The notes under the pieces were generated by a model. The model ran no database searches. It had not been told where the DNA came from and saw only the letters and a list, made by a program, of their open reading frames with translations. Shown in pieces: positions 8,367 to 15,615 of a stretch of DNA of 53,872 nt (positions are counted from its first letter, which is position 1; every line of letters starts with the position of its first letter). The translations under genes were made by a program, and so were the position numbers. Source of the DNA: Nitrospirota bacterium (GTDB lineage Bacteria; Nitrospirota; Thermodesulfovibrionia; Thermodesulfovibrionales; JdFR-88); assembly GCA_021825295.1 (NCBI GenBank), contig JAKAHV010000021.1, positions 1 through 53,872 on the forward strand, read 5' to 3'.

Positions 8367-8540
8367 TTATTTTTTCTTGGCCGTCTTGGCAGTGGTCTTC
8401 TTGGCCGCTGCCTTCTTCGGGGCGGCCTTCTTGGCCGCTGCCTTCTTAGGAGCCGCTGCTTTCTTGGTTACCGTGGTCTTGGCCGCAGCCTTCTTTGCTG
8501 CCGGTTTTTTAGTCGCTGCCGTCTTCTTCGCTGTCGCCAT
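8367..8540 (-). CDS. Histone H1-like Lys/Ala-rich DNA-binding protein
   Basis: 57 aa, composed almost only of Lys, Ala, Thr and Pro, in repeats such as KKAAAKK, PKKAAAKK and KKTTAKTAKKK. This is the composition of bacterial histone H1-like (HctB/AlgP-tail type) nucleoid proteins, which bind DNA through flexible basic tails. The ATG at 8540 is preferred because GGAGG sits 8 bases upstream; a GTG three codons earlier overlaps that site. The gene has its own terminator and is monocistronic. The simple repeats make its length prone to slippage. A chromatin role is inferred from composition only. Confidence 0.75.
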   Translation of the reverse strand: MATAKKTAATKKPAAKKAAAKTTVTKKAAAPKKAAAKKAAPKKAAAKKTTAKTAKKK

Positions 8541-8594
8541 CCATTTCACCTCCTTTCTTTGTGGCCCCGGCCCGGAGCAGGACCGGAGCGGCGG

Positions 8595-9140
8595 TTACGC
8601 TCTCCCTAAAAGAGGAATCCTCCTCATAGAAAGCATCTTCAGAAGGGCGCGGTCGCGCGCCTTTTTCTTCTGCCGGTATTCCTCCTCATCCATGTGGGTG
8701 AGGGCCACCCTGCATCCGAAATGCCTTGCCGTGTCCCTGAGCGCCCTTTCATCTATCCCGCCGCCCCCGACGACAAGGAGGTTGACGGTCTTTACGTCCC
8801 GCCCCTCCGCATAAGGGCCGTAGATGAAGGCGAATTTCACGCCGCCGTTTCTCAAGAGGGCCTTGATATTGCCGGCAAGCCCCAGGGATTTAGTTATAAG
8901 GTTTTTTAGTTCGGAATAAAGGGGGGAGGTTTCGTCCGCCTGGAAGTATTTCAGGTTGGCGACTTTTTCGCTCCTTACGAGCCCGATCTTTTCAAGGTTG
9001 TCGAGCTCTCTTTTTACGGCTGAGGGATTTTTCTCCAGGAGCCTGGATATCTCCCTCATGTAAAATCTCTCCTCCGGGCTGTTTAACAGCAGCGAGAGGA
9101 CCTCCGCTCTGATGGCCGATGAAAAAAGCTCCTTTAACAT
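8595..9140 (-). CDS. Winged-helix regulator fused to a degenerate nucleotidyltransferase-like domain
   Basis: 181 aa. Residues 1-75 form an ArsR/MarR-like winged helix (LSLLLNSPEERFYMREISRLLEK..., then KRELDNLEKIGLV). Residues 95-165 resemble a minimal nucleotidyltransferase: FIYGPYAEGRD replaces the usual FxxGSxARGE, and the expected DxD is VNLLVV, so the two metal-binding aspartates are missing. Similar HTH-NTase proteins occur in archaea and bacteria, some near toxin-antitoxin pairs; no toxin is adjacent here. Catalysis is unlikely, though nucleotide sensing is conceivable. No ribosome binding site precedes the ATG, and the promoter places the start of transcription at about the start codon (see promoter entry). 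Confidence 0.7.
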   Translation of the reverse strand: MLKELFSSAIRAEVLSLLLNSPEERFYMREISRLLEKNPSAVKRELDNLEKIGLVRSEKVANLKYFQADETSPLYSELKNLITKSLGLAGNIKALLRNGGVKFAFIYGPYAEGRDVKTVNLLVVGGGGIDERALRDTARHFGCRVALTHMDEEEYRQKKKARDRALLKMLSMRRIPLLGRA

Positions 9141-9147
9141 CTGTCTT

Positions 9148-9177
9148 TATATAAAAACAATTTTTCAATGATGTCAA
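9148..9177 (-). promoter_or_regulatory. Sigma-70-type promoter of the HTH-NTase gene
   Basis: On the minus strand, TTGACA (9172-9177) and TATATA (9148-9153) are separated by 18 bp. Initiation about 7 bases downstream falls at 9140-9142, next to the ATG at 9140, so the transcript may be leaderless. Two TTTTTTTGAAC repeats (about 9190 and 9228) lie just upstream and could be regulator sites; that is speculative. Confidence 0.6.
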
Positions 9178-9208
9178 CAAAAAAATCATTTTTTTGAACA
9201 AAAGGTGC

Positions 9209-10096
9209 CTAAAAAGAAACGATTCCTTTTTTTGAACGATTGTTGGCAAGGATCATTCTTGCGTTTTCGATGTTCATGGGGTCGTCGCTTTCCTTTTTTT
9301 TCGGCGTCTCAAGCACGACCGGCTGCCGCCGGAAGGACGCATGGCGGAGAAAGCGCCCCAGTCCCTCCATGCCTATGCGGCCGGCCCCCAGGTGCTCGTG
9401 CCTGTCCAGGCCGGAGCCGATGGCCCCCTTTGAGTCGTTCAGATGGATGAGGCCGATTTTCACGCCTTCCGTCTGCCGGGCAATCTCCCTGATCCCCTCC
9501 GCGGTCCTGATGTCGTAGCCCGAGGCGAAGGCATGGCAGGTGTCCAGGCAAAGCCCGGCCGCCCCCGAGCCTGCGGCGGCCGCGGAAAGGGCCTTTACGG
9601 AGGCGGCCACCGGCGCCGCCTGCAGGAGGGCCTGAAGAGGCAGGGCGGTGTTTTCAAGCAGCAGTGAGGCCCTGAACTTCCTTCTGCCTTTTCCCAGCAC
9701 CGTCCTTATCGATTGCACAAGGGCCTCATAGCCGGGGCCTCCGCCGGATGACTCCGCGGCGGGCCAGCCCGCGTGGACTATAACGTAATCCGCGCCTATC
9801 CGGTCCGCGCGCCTCAGTTCCTCGGCCAGCATCCAAATGGATTTTCCCCTTGTGGCCGCATTCGAGCTTGACAGGTTGATCAGATAGCATGCGTGAATGA
9901 AGACCGGATCCAGACCGAGCTTTTCCCTCATGGACCTGAACAGGCGGGCCTCCTCCTCCGGGATGTCCGTGAGGGACCAGCTCCGGGGGTTGTGGGAGAA
10001 TATCTGCAGGGTCGAGCATCCCAAGGCGCGCGCCCGCTCCAGGCCCTTTGCGAGCCCGCCGGCTATCGACGTGTGCACCCCGAGTCTTCTTGCCAT
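9209..10096 (-). CDS. nfo: Endonuclease IV (AP endonuclease, Nfo family)
   Basis: 295 aa TIM-barrel zinc enzyme of base-excision repair that cuts 5' of abasic sites. Motifs in order: LGVHTSIAGG, QIFSHNPRSW, FIHACYLINLSS, VIVHAGW, LLLENTA, LCLDTCHAFASGYD, IHLNDSKGAIGSGLDRHEHL (metal His/Asp residues) and PVVLETPKK near the end. These are the zinc ligands of the family. Length is normal (about 280-300 aa). No good ribosome binding site is visible before the ATG. Its upstream side begins immediately with a GAACCTGTCTCAAAA repeat. Confidence 0.95.
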   Translation of the reverse strand: MARRLGVHTSIAGGLAKGLERARALGCSTLQIFSHNPRSWSLTDIPEEEARLFRSMREKLGLDPVFIHACYLINLSSSNAATRGKSIWMLAEELRRADRIGADYVIVHAGWPAAESSGGGPGYEALVQSIRTVLGKGRRKFRASLLLENTALPLQALLQAAPVAASVKALSAAAAGSGAAGLCLDTCHAFASGYDIRTAEGIREIARQTEGVKIGLIHLNDSKGAIGSGLDRHEHLGAGRIGMEGLGRFLRHASFRRQPVVLETPKKKESDDPMNIENARMILANNRSKKGIVSF

Positions 10097-10114
10097 TACA
10101 TATATATTCTATTA

Positions 10115-10160
10115 GAACCTGTCTCAAAATTGATTTTGAAGCGAAAGAAAGAAGAAATCG
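10115..10160. repeat. E-family repeat, single arm (copy E1)
   Basis: GAACCTGTCTCAAAATTGAT plus the following AAGCGAAAGA-rich stretch matches the left part of the complete element at 10652. No matching right arm was found downstream, so this looks like a truncated copy. It starts 18 bp upstream of the nfo start codon. Confidence 0.6.
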
Positions 10161-10283
10161 GGTAGCGCCTCCGTGCTGGGCAGAAGGCGGATGGGAGCAT
10201 GGCCACGGCATTCCTGCGAAGTGCGGCCGGCGGCTCGCAGCACACCCAATGTGGTCCGCACACTCCATCCCGGCATTTAAGCG

Positions 10284-10460
10284 GGGGGCTGGCATCTGCC
10301 CGTTCCCTCCGATCAGCGCGCGGTTCCGGGCGCAAGTCCCGGCGGGATTTAAGTTGCGGCAAAGGGCGAATACCAAGCCATTGTTAGGATGCGGTCCGTC
10401 GTGATCCGTCCGCTCTTCGCTTCTCTTCAGGAACAGGCAAATGCCAGCCCCCAAACCTGG
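10284..10460. repeat. MITE-like palindromic element, copy D
   Basis: 23 bp arms at 10284-10306 and 10430-10452 pair at 21 of 23 positions; both contain the GGGGGCTGGCAT and GTTCC blocks. The right end runs on as AGCCCCCAAACCTGG, matching the terminal repeat of copy A (AGCCCCACAAATCTGG). The interior shares CAGCGCGCGGTTCCGGG, GCAAAGGGCGAATA and CGCTTCTCTTCAGGAACAGGC with copy A. This is the best preserved copy together with A. Confidence 0.75.
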
Positions 10461-10651
10461 CCCTCGCCCTCATACGTCTTATGTTTGGAGGCGCCAGGCG
10501 ATGACGGCTTGAGCGACATGTTTTTTTTCATTAAAAAAACCAAAAAAGCGAAAGACGTTTTTTATCGCCTGCTATGCCAAACTGATGCACTGCCAGAAAT
10601 CGCGGCAAAGGCCATTTTGCGATGTGCTGTGCTACTATAGGAAAATTGAAG

Positions 10652-10828
10652 GAACCTGTCTCAAAATTGATTCCGAAGCGAAAGAGAGAGGGAATCGTGG
10701 CAGACAAGGAGAAAAGGGAAAATCGCCCGGAGGCGCAACAGCGTTGCGTTGAGGACGATTTTATCTTGGCGACACCGTATGCCGCGAGTTCAGCCTCTTG
10801 CAGCCGGAAGCGATTTTGAGTCAGGTTC
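10652..10828. repeat. E-family palindromic element (copy E2)
   Basis: 24 bp arms at 10652-10675 and 10805-10828 pair at 21 of 24 positions (GAACCTGTCTCAAAATTGAT... against the complement of ...GATTTTGAGTCAGGTTC). The 177 bp element ends 20 bp before the rmuC start codon and so forms its leader. An inner hairpin CGCAAC-AGC-GTTGCG lies in the middle. Confidence 0.7.
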
Positions 10829-10847
10829 GAGGAAGGGGGTGAGGTGG

Positions 10848-12155
10848 ATGACCGCACTGTATCTGTTTTTGCCGGTCTTTGGCGGGCTTCTTGTCTGGGT
10901 CTTTGCGGGGGCGAGGATTTCCGCGGCGCGGGCCCGGAACTCTGAGCTGCAGAAGCAGCTAGAGGGCAGGCAGGACGAATGCGAGCGCCTGTCGGCCTCG
11001 CTGCTTGCCGCCACAAGGGAAAAGGCAGAGGCCGCCGCGCGCGCGGACGAGGCCAGGAAGGGGTTCGAGGAAGAGCGGAAAAACATGGAGACCCTCAAGG
11101 TGGCCTTCGGCGCTCTTTCAGGCGCAGCCCTTAAGAGCAACTCGGAGGATTTTCTCCGGCTCGCGAACGAAAACCTGGGAAAGCTCATAGAAGAGACGAA
11201 GGGAAAACTCCTGGAGCACCAGACCATTATAGACGGACTTGTGCGGCCGCTAAAGGAGGGGCTCACCCGTTACGATGAGCACCTCAGGCAGATAGAGCTT
11301 GAACGGAAGAAGGACTACACGGGGCTTGACAGCCAGATAAAGATGCTCGAAAGCGCAAGCCGGGAGCTTCGCAGCGAGACCCTGAAACTCTCCACCGCCC
11401 TGAGGAAACCCCATGTGCGTGGCAGGTGGACGGAGATCCAGCTCAAGCGGGTCGTCGAGATGGCCGGCATGACGGGGCACTGCGACTTCGAGGAGCAGGT
11501 GAACCTCCAGACCGACGAGGGCAGGCTCCGGCCGGACATGGAGATAAAGCTGCCCGGCGGCCGCAGCATAGTGGTGGACGCCAAGTGCTCGATGGAGGCC
11601 CTGCACGACGCCGCCGGCGCGGCGGACGAACAGGAAAAGAGGCTCTGCATGGAGCGCCACGCGCGCCACGTAAAGGAGCAGATCGACAGGCTCGCAAGCA
11701 AGAAATACTGGGAGCAGTTCAAATCGAAGACCCCGGAGCTTGCCGTTTTGTTCATAAGCGAAAGCGCGCTTGCCGCGGCCTTCGAGGTCAACAGCACCCT
11801 GCTTGAGGACAGTCTCTCGCGGAAGGTGCTGCTTGCCACCCCCACAACCCTGCTGGCCCTCCTCACGGCCGTCGCCTACGGCTGGAGGCAGGAGGCCCTC
11901 GCCGAAAATGCGCAGATGATAGGCAAGCTGGGCAAGGAACTCTATGAGCGCATCGGCGTCTGGCTCAGGAATTTCTCGGACATCGGATTAAACCTCGAGA
12001 GGTCCGTTGCCGCCTATAACAAGACCGTGGGCTCCCTCGAGGGCAGGGTCATCCCGTCTGCAAGGAAATTCAAGGAGCTTGGCGGCGCGGACGCGGAACT
12101 GCCGGAGACCAGAAAGGTGGAGCAGACCCCGCGCCCGCTCACGTTATATGAATGA
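10848..12155 (+). CDS. rmuC: DNA recombination protein RmuC
   Basis: 435 aa from ATG 10848, which follows GGAAGGGGGTGAGG. The N-terminal residues [20 protein letters not shown] form a membrane anchor. A coiled coil follows (about 25-110), and then the RmuC domain (about 150-400), with [30 protein letters not shown] and the [17 protein letters not shown] region. RmuC limits recombination between inverted repeats in E. coli and has a nuclease-like fold. The presence of many inverted repeats around this gene is notable, but no causal link is shown. A methyltransferase gene follows after 36 bp, so the two are probably cotranscribed. Confidence 0.92.
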   Translation: MTALYLFLPVFGGLLVWVFAGARISAARARNSELQKQLEGRQDECERLSASLLAATREKAEAAARADEARKGFEEERKNMETLKVAFGALSGAALKSNSEDFLRLANENLGKLIEETKGKLLEHQTIIDGLVRPLKEGLTRYDEHLRQIELERKKDYTGLDSQIKMLESASRELRSETLKLSTALRKPHVRGRWTEIQLKRVVEMAGMTGHCDFEEQVNLQTDEGRLRPDMEIKLPGGRSIVVDAKCSMEALHDAAGAADEQEKRLCMERHARHVKEQIDRLASKKYWEQFKSKTPELAVLFISESALAAAFEVNSTLLEDSLSRKVLLATPTTLLALLTAVAYGWRQEALAENAQMIGKLGKELYERIGVWLRNFSDIGLNLERSVAAYNKTVGSLEGRVIPSARKFKELGGADAELPETRKVEQTPRPLTLYE

Positions 12156-12191
12156 AATATCTTATTTCGAAGGAGGCCGGAATAACCCCAT

Positions 12192-13160
12192 ATGAGGACT
12201 GACATAAGGGAAAAGGCAGCGGAGCTTGGGCGCATCTGGAGGGCGTTCTGGACGGCAAGGCCGCTGATAACGGCAAACAACCTGGAAATATTCGAGCATC
12301 TGAAAACCCCGAAAACGGCGCGCCAGGCCGCCTCCAGAATCAAGGCTGACGAAAGGGCCACGGCCATCCTGCTGGATGCCGTCGCCGCTCTGGGCATGCT
12401 CAGCAAAAAGGGGGACCGCTACGTCAACAGCAAGACAGCGGAGACATTCCTTGTGCGCTCCTCCCCGCACTACCAGGGCGACATCATACGGCACGCCGAC
12501 AACCTGTGGAAGAGCTGGTCGCTTCTGGACGAGGTGGTGCGCACCGGAAAGCCCGCGCCCAGGCAGAAGATCGACCTCGAACCCTTTATCATGGGCATGC
12601 ACAACCTGGCGATGCTCAAGGCCGGGCCGGCGCTGGAGGCGGCGGGTCTCAAAGGCGTGAAAAGCGCGCTCGACCTGGGAGGCGGGCCGGGCACCTATAC
12701 CATCGAAATGAAGAAGAGGGGCGTGGCGGAAGTGACCCTCTTCGACAGGCCCGATGCTCTGAAGATAGCCAGGAAGAACCTGAAAAAACACGGCGTAACG
12801 GGGGTGAAATTCCTGCCCGGAGATTTCCTTCTGGACGGCATCGGGCAGGGTTACGACTTCGCGCTTCTAAGCAATATCCTGCATTCAAACTCCCCGGACG
12901 GCTGCATCGCCCTGTTAAAGAAGGTAAGGGCCTCTCTCAATAAAAAAGGCAGGGCCGTCATACATGAGTTCTACCTCGAGGAGAGCAAGGCCGCGCCGCT
13001 TTCCTCCGCCCTCTTCTCCGTCAACATGCTTGTGGGCACGCCGGGGGGCAGGTGCTATACGTTTTCGGAGTACCGGTCCTTTCTGAGGCAGGCGGGTTTT
13101 GGAAATGTCAGAAAGGCCGTCCTGGGCGATACGATCATTGTGGAAGGGCGGACGCCGTAG
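12192..13160 (+). CDS. SAM-dependent O-methyltransferase (acetylserotonin-type)
   Basis: 322 aa. The N-terminal winged-helix dimerisation domain (about 20-110) reads LITANNLEIFEHL, KTARQAASRI and DAVAALGML. A class I SAM-binding domain follows, with motif I LDLGGGPGTYTIEM near 160, acidic motif II TLFDRP, and HEFYLEE near 260. This matches the O-methyltransferase family that includes hydroxyneurosporene and acetylserotonin methyltransferases (Methyltransf_2). The substrate cannot be told from sequence, and no biosynthetic cluster is adjacent. GAAGGAGGCC upstream supports the ATG. Likely in an operon with rmuC. Confidence 0.8.
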   Translation: MRTDIREKAAELGRIWRAFWTARPLITANNLEIFEHLKTPKTARQAASRIKADERATAILLDAVAALGMLSKKGDRYVNSKTAETFLVRSSPHYQGDIIRHADNLWKSWSLLDEVVRTGKPAPRQKIDLEPFIMGMHNLAMLKAGPALEAAGLKGVKSALDLGGGPGTYTIEMKKRGVAEVTLFDRPDALKIARKNLKKHGVTGVKFLPGDFLLDGIGQGYDFALLSNILHSNSPDGCIALLKKVRASLNKKGRAVIHEFYLEESKAAPLSSALFSVNMLVGTPGGRCYTFSEYRSFLRQAGFGNVRKAVLGDTIIVEGRTP

Positions 13161-13177
13161 GGGGCCGGGACCGGGGA

Positions 13178-13480
13178 TTGAAGGTTAAAATTAAAATTAA
13201 AATACCTTTTGAGAAGACACAACGCGGGGTGCTTGTTAAGGTGAAGGTGGAGCCCCGTTCCTCCAGGAGGAAGATAGCCGGGCTGCACGGTGATGCGCTG
13301 AAGGTAAAGCTTACAAGCCCGCCAGTGGAGGGGAAGGCAAACGAGGAGCTTGTGGAATTTCTCGGGGAGACCTTCGGCGTAAGAAAATCCGCAATCAAGA
13401 TAGTGAAGGGCGGCTCCTCGAAGCAGAAGGCGGTTGAGATCGAGGGGATCGGACCGGAAGCCCTCTGGGTGGAAGTCTGA
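13178..13480 (+). CDS. DUF167 (YggU-type) family protein
   Basis: About 100 aa small alpha/beta protein. The conserved part is LVKVKVEPRSSRRKI, followed by LKVKLTSPPVEGKANEELVE and KGGSSKQKAVEI, which are the hallmark motifs of the DUF167/UPF0235 family (E. coli YggU). Function is unknown. The start is uncertain: TTG 13178 gives a typical N-terminus, GTG 13229 is an alternative, and the frame is open back into the preceding gene. It lies 17 bp after the methyltransferase, same strand. Confidence 0.75.
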   Translation: MKVKIKIKIPFEKTQRGVLVKVKVEPRSSRRKIAGLHGDALKVKLTSPPVEGKANEELVEFLGETFGVRKSAIKIVKGGSSKQKAVEIEGIGPEALWVEV

Positions 13481-13492
13481 ATCATATGGTTG

Positions 13493-13632
13493 GCAAGGAA
13501 GCAGGCATGGCATGGCTCACATCATTCTCGACGCGCATCCTGCGCGCCTCCGAGGCTTTTGCCGGCAGTCCGGCCATCCCTGGCCGGACTGCCGGCAAAA
13601 AACCCGTTCGCATGCCATCCCCGCTTCCTTGC
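13493..13632. repeat. Large nested palindrome with a perfect 20 bp inner stem
   Basis: Inner arms 13557-13576 and 13581-13600 are perfectly complementary over 20 bp around TCCC. Outer arms GCAAGGAAGC (13493-13502) and GCTTCCTTGC (13623-13632) are also perfect, and ATGGCATG-type segments next to them pair as well. The T run precedes the stem and the A run follows it, the opposite of an intrinsic terminator on either strand. A cruciform-forming mobile or regulatory element is more likely. Confidence 0.75.
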
Positions 13633-13697
13633 TTAGTGCCCCAGCCTGCATATGCCTTGGTTTTGCATCCTGGGGGGAAACGTTTAAAAGGTAAAAA

Positions 13698-14591
13698 ATG
13701 AAATTCAAATCCGCAAAAGAGGGCGTCCTCCTCGACATACTGCTGGAGAAGCTCGGGGCCTCCAAAACAAAGATCCGGATGCTCATAAAAAAGGCAGCGG
13801 TCCTGATAGACGGCAAGCCCGCCAGGAGGCCGGATGAGTTTTTGCCCGCAGGCCGGGTCGTCGAGATAAAGGGGAAAGGGCAGACAAGGGCAAAGGTGCC
13901 ACCCCCCTTCCCGGTCCTCTATGAGGACGAGCATCTGATCGCCCTCGAAAAACCGGCCGGCATGCTCTCCATCGGCACGGAGAAGGAAAGGGTGAACACC
14001 TTTTACCGGGCCGTCTCCAGGTTTGTGAAGGAGAGCTCGGGCGGCAACGGGAAGATATTCATAGTCCACAGGCTGGACAGGGAGGTCTCCGGGGTCATGC
14101 TGTTTGCCAGGAGCGAGGAGGCAAAGAGGGCCCTTCAGGAAGGTTGGGAAAAGACGCGAAAGTACTATAGCGCCCTCGTCGAGGGAAGGCCGCCGGAGGC
14201 TGAAGGCACGATTGAGGGCTGGCTCTGCCCGAAGGGTGTCAACCTCATGCGCTCCTGCCCCCCTCCCGCTGCAGGCGAGAGAGCCGGTGAGACCGGCGCC
14301 AAAAAGGCCGTCACTCATTACAGGACAGTGAGGCAGGGCCGCCGTTTCAGCCTCCTGGAGGTAAGGCTTGAGACTGGCAGGAAACACCAGATACGGGTCC
14401 ACCTCTCGGAGGCCGGCTGCCCTGTAGTGGGAGACAGGAAATACGGCTTTAAAGGAAAAAACCCGCTAAGACGGATGGGGCTGCACGCCACCCGCCTCGT
14501 CTTTTATCATCCCGTGACCAGCCGGAAGATAACGCTTGAATCCCCGATGCCGGGGAGTTTTCTGCTTCCCTTCGGAAAAAGCGGGGAATAA
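13698..14591 (+). CDS. RluA-family pseudouridine synthase with S4 domain
   Basis: 297 aa RNA-modifying enzyme. An N-terminal S4-like RNA-binding region (about 10-60: KTKIRMLIKKAAVLIDGKPA) is followed by the catalytic domain with VLYEDEHLIALEKPAGM. The catalytic aspartate is in HRLDREVSGVMLFA near residue 124. The C-terminal ETGRKHQIRVHL and VVGDRKYG motifs are typical of RluA/RluC/RluD enzymes. Whether the target is 23S rRNA or tRNA cannot be decided from sequence. The ATG follows AAAGGTAAAAA. It lies just after the large palindrome. Confidence 0.88.
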   Translation: MKFKSAKEGVLLDILLEKLGASKTKIRMLIKKAAVLIDGKPARRPDEFLPAGRVVEIKGKGQTRAKVPPPFPVLYEDEHLIALEKPAGMLSIGTEKERVNTFYRAVSRFVKESSGGNGKIFIVHRLDREVSGVMLFARSEEAKRALQEGWEKTRKYYSALVEGRPPEAEGTIEGWLCPKGVNLMRSCPPPAAGERAGETGAKKAVTHYRTVRQGRRFSLLEVRLETGRKHQIRVHLSEAGCPVVGDRKYGFKGKNPLRRMGLHATRLVFYHPVTSRKITLESPMPGSFLLPFGKSGE

Positions 14592-14600
14592 AGGGTTTTT

Positions 14601-15335
14601 TCAGCCGAAGAGTTTTTGTATCCTCTGCTGGATCTGCTCCGCGGCCTCCCTTGGATCCGGAGCATCCTTGATCGGTCGGCCCACAACGATATAATCGGCC
14701 CCGTTCAGAAACGCCTTTTCCACGCTGACGGTCCTTTTCTGGTCGTCCGTATTGGCCACGGGCCTGATCCCGGGGCTGACCACAAGGAACCGGTCACCCA
14801 GCTCGTCCCGGAGCTTCGGGGCCTCAAGGCCGGAGGATATCACCCCGGCGCAGCCGGCCTCGAGGGCCCTCCTTGCGCGTGAAAGGACCAGTTTTTCAAC
14901 GTCCACAGTGAATCCCAAATCCTGAAGGTCTTTTTGATCCAGGCTGGTCAGGACGGTGACCGCCAATATTTTAAGCCCGCTTTCCGCCGCCACCGCCGCC
15001 CTTAACATATCCTCATTCCCGTGGACGGTGGCAAAGGTTACGCCTCTTCCCTTCAACTGCCGCACCGCGGATTTCACCGTGTTGGCTATGTCGAAAAACT
15101 TCAGGTCCACAAAAACCTTCTTCTGTTTTTCCTTCACCAGCCAGTCGATCAGCTCGTAATAGCCGCCGGCCATGAATATCTCCAGCCCCAGCTTGTAGAA
15201 ATGCACCGAATCCCCGAGCCTGCCGGCAAGCTCCCTTGCTTCCGAATGGCTGGGCACATCCAGCGCGAAAATAAGGCGCTCCCTTGCAGGGATGTCTTTC
15301 CCGGACAGACGTGATTTATCCATTTGTTCTTCCAT
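14601..15335 (-). CDS. pyrF: Orotidine 5'-phosphate decarboxylase
   Basis: 244 aa TIM-barrel enzyme for the last step of UMP synthesis. The catalytic motif FVDLKFFDIANT has D77, K79 and D82. LIFALDVPS at the N-terminus and VSPGIRP (phosphate loop) with VGRPI at the C-terminus are all family hallmarks. ATG 15335 follows GGAAGAAG; the second ATG at 15323 is possible. It converges with the pseudouridine synthase gene, with only 9 bp between the two stop codons. It is not part of a pyrimidine operon here. Confidence 0.95.
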   Translation of the reverse strand: MEEQMDKSRLSGKDIPARERLIFALDVPSHSEARELAGRLGDSVHFYKLGLEIFMAGGYYELIDWLVKEKQKKVFVDLKFFDIANTVKSAVRQLKGRGVTFATVHGNEDMLRAAVAAESGLKILAVTVLTSLDQKDLQDLGFTVDVEKLVLSRARRALEAGCAGVISSGLEAPKLRDELGDRFLVVSPGIRPVANTDDQKRTVSVEKAFLNGADYIVVGRPIKDAPDPREAAEQIQQRIQKLFG

Positions 15336-15435
15336 TGTCTTCTTCCATTATCAGAGGGTCGCTGCCTTTCTGTTTTTAATAACATAATCGCAGTTTTATT
15401 TCAATATTCGGAAAAACCGGTGTCTCACTTGATTT

Positions 15436-15490
15436 GCCGGTCAATGGCGCTTTTCGCTTTTTTGGGCTTCTTTTCTGCCGCTGCATGGCC
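15436..15490. repeat. F-family repeat, copy 1 (upstream of smc)
   Basis: About 55 bp, containing GGGCTTCTTTTCTGCCGCTG and CATGGCC, which is the near-exact reverse complement of 20332-20384. The two copies thus bracket smc and dgt in opposite orientation. Confidence 0.8.
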
Positions 15491-15559
15491 TCGCTCCAAC
15501 AACCGGGTACAAGCAAATCGCGTGTAAGGCGGAAGGCGGCTGGTGGCAATCCTCTTGCC

Positions 15560-15589
15560 TTGTTTTTGGCCCGCGCAAATGGGTATACT
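15560..15589 (+). promoter_or_regulatory. Possible sigma-70 promoter of smc
   Basis: TTGTTT (15560-15565) and TATACT (15584-15589) are separated by 18 bp and lie 26 bp upstream of the smc ATG. The -10 is good, the -35 moderate. Confidence 0.45.
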
Positions 15590-15615
15590 ACTGTCACCCA
15601 AAAGGAAGTAAAATC

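Larger units (their letters stand above)
10097..10847. other. Long intergenic region packed with repeats
   Basis: About 750 bp without a supportable gene. It contains half of an E-family repeat (from 10115), MITE copy D (10284-10460), an AT-rich stretch with long A and T runs (10518-10570), and the complete E-family element at 10652-10828. The remaining bases (about 10160-10283) hold no recognisable signal. Confidence 0.6.

Noticed and set aside
8367-8540. Tandem repeats of the Lys/Ala gene as a CRISPR or minisatellite
   Set aside because: The repeats are in-frame codon repeats of a gene with its own ribosome binding site and terminator, without spacers.
13052-13177. Longer DUF167 protein starting inside the methyltransferase gene
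   Set aside because: Would overlap the preceding gene by over 100 bp, and the added residues do not resemble the family.
13557-13606. Intrinsic terminator at the perfect 20 bp stem
   Set aside because: The T run precedes and the A run follows the stem on both strands, so no U tract follows the hairpin in either transcript.
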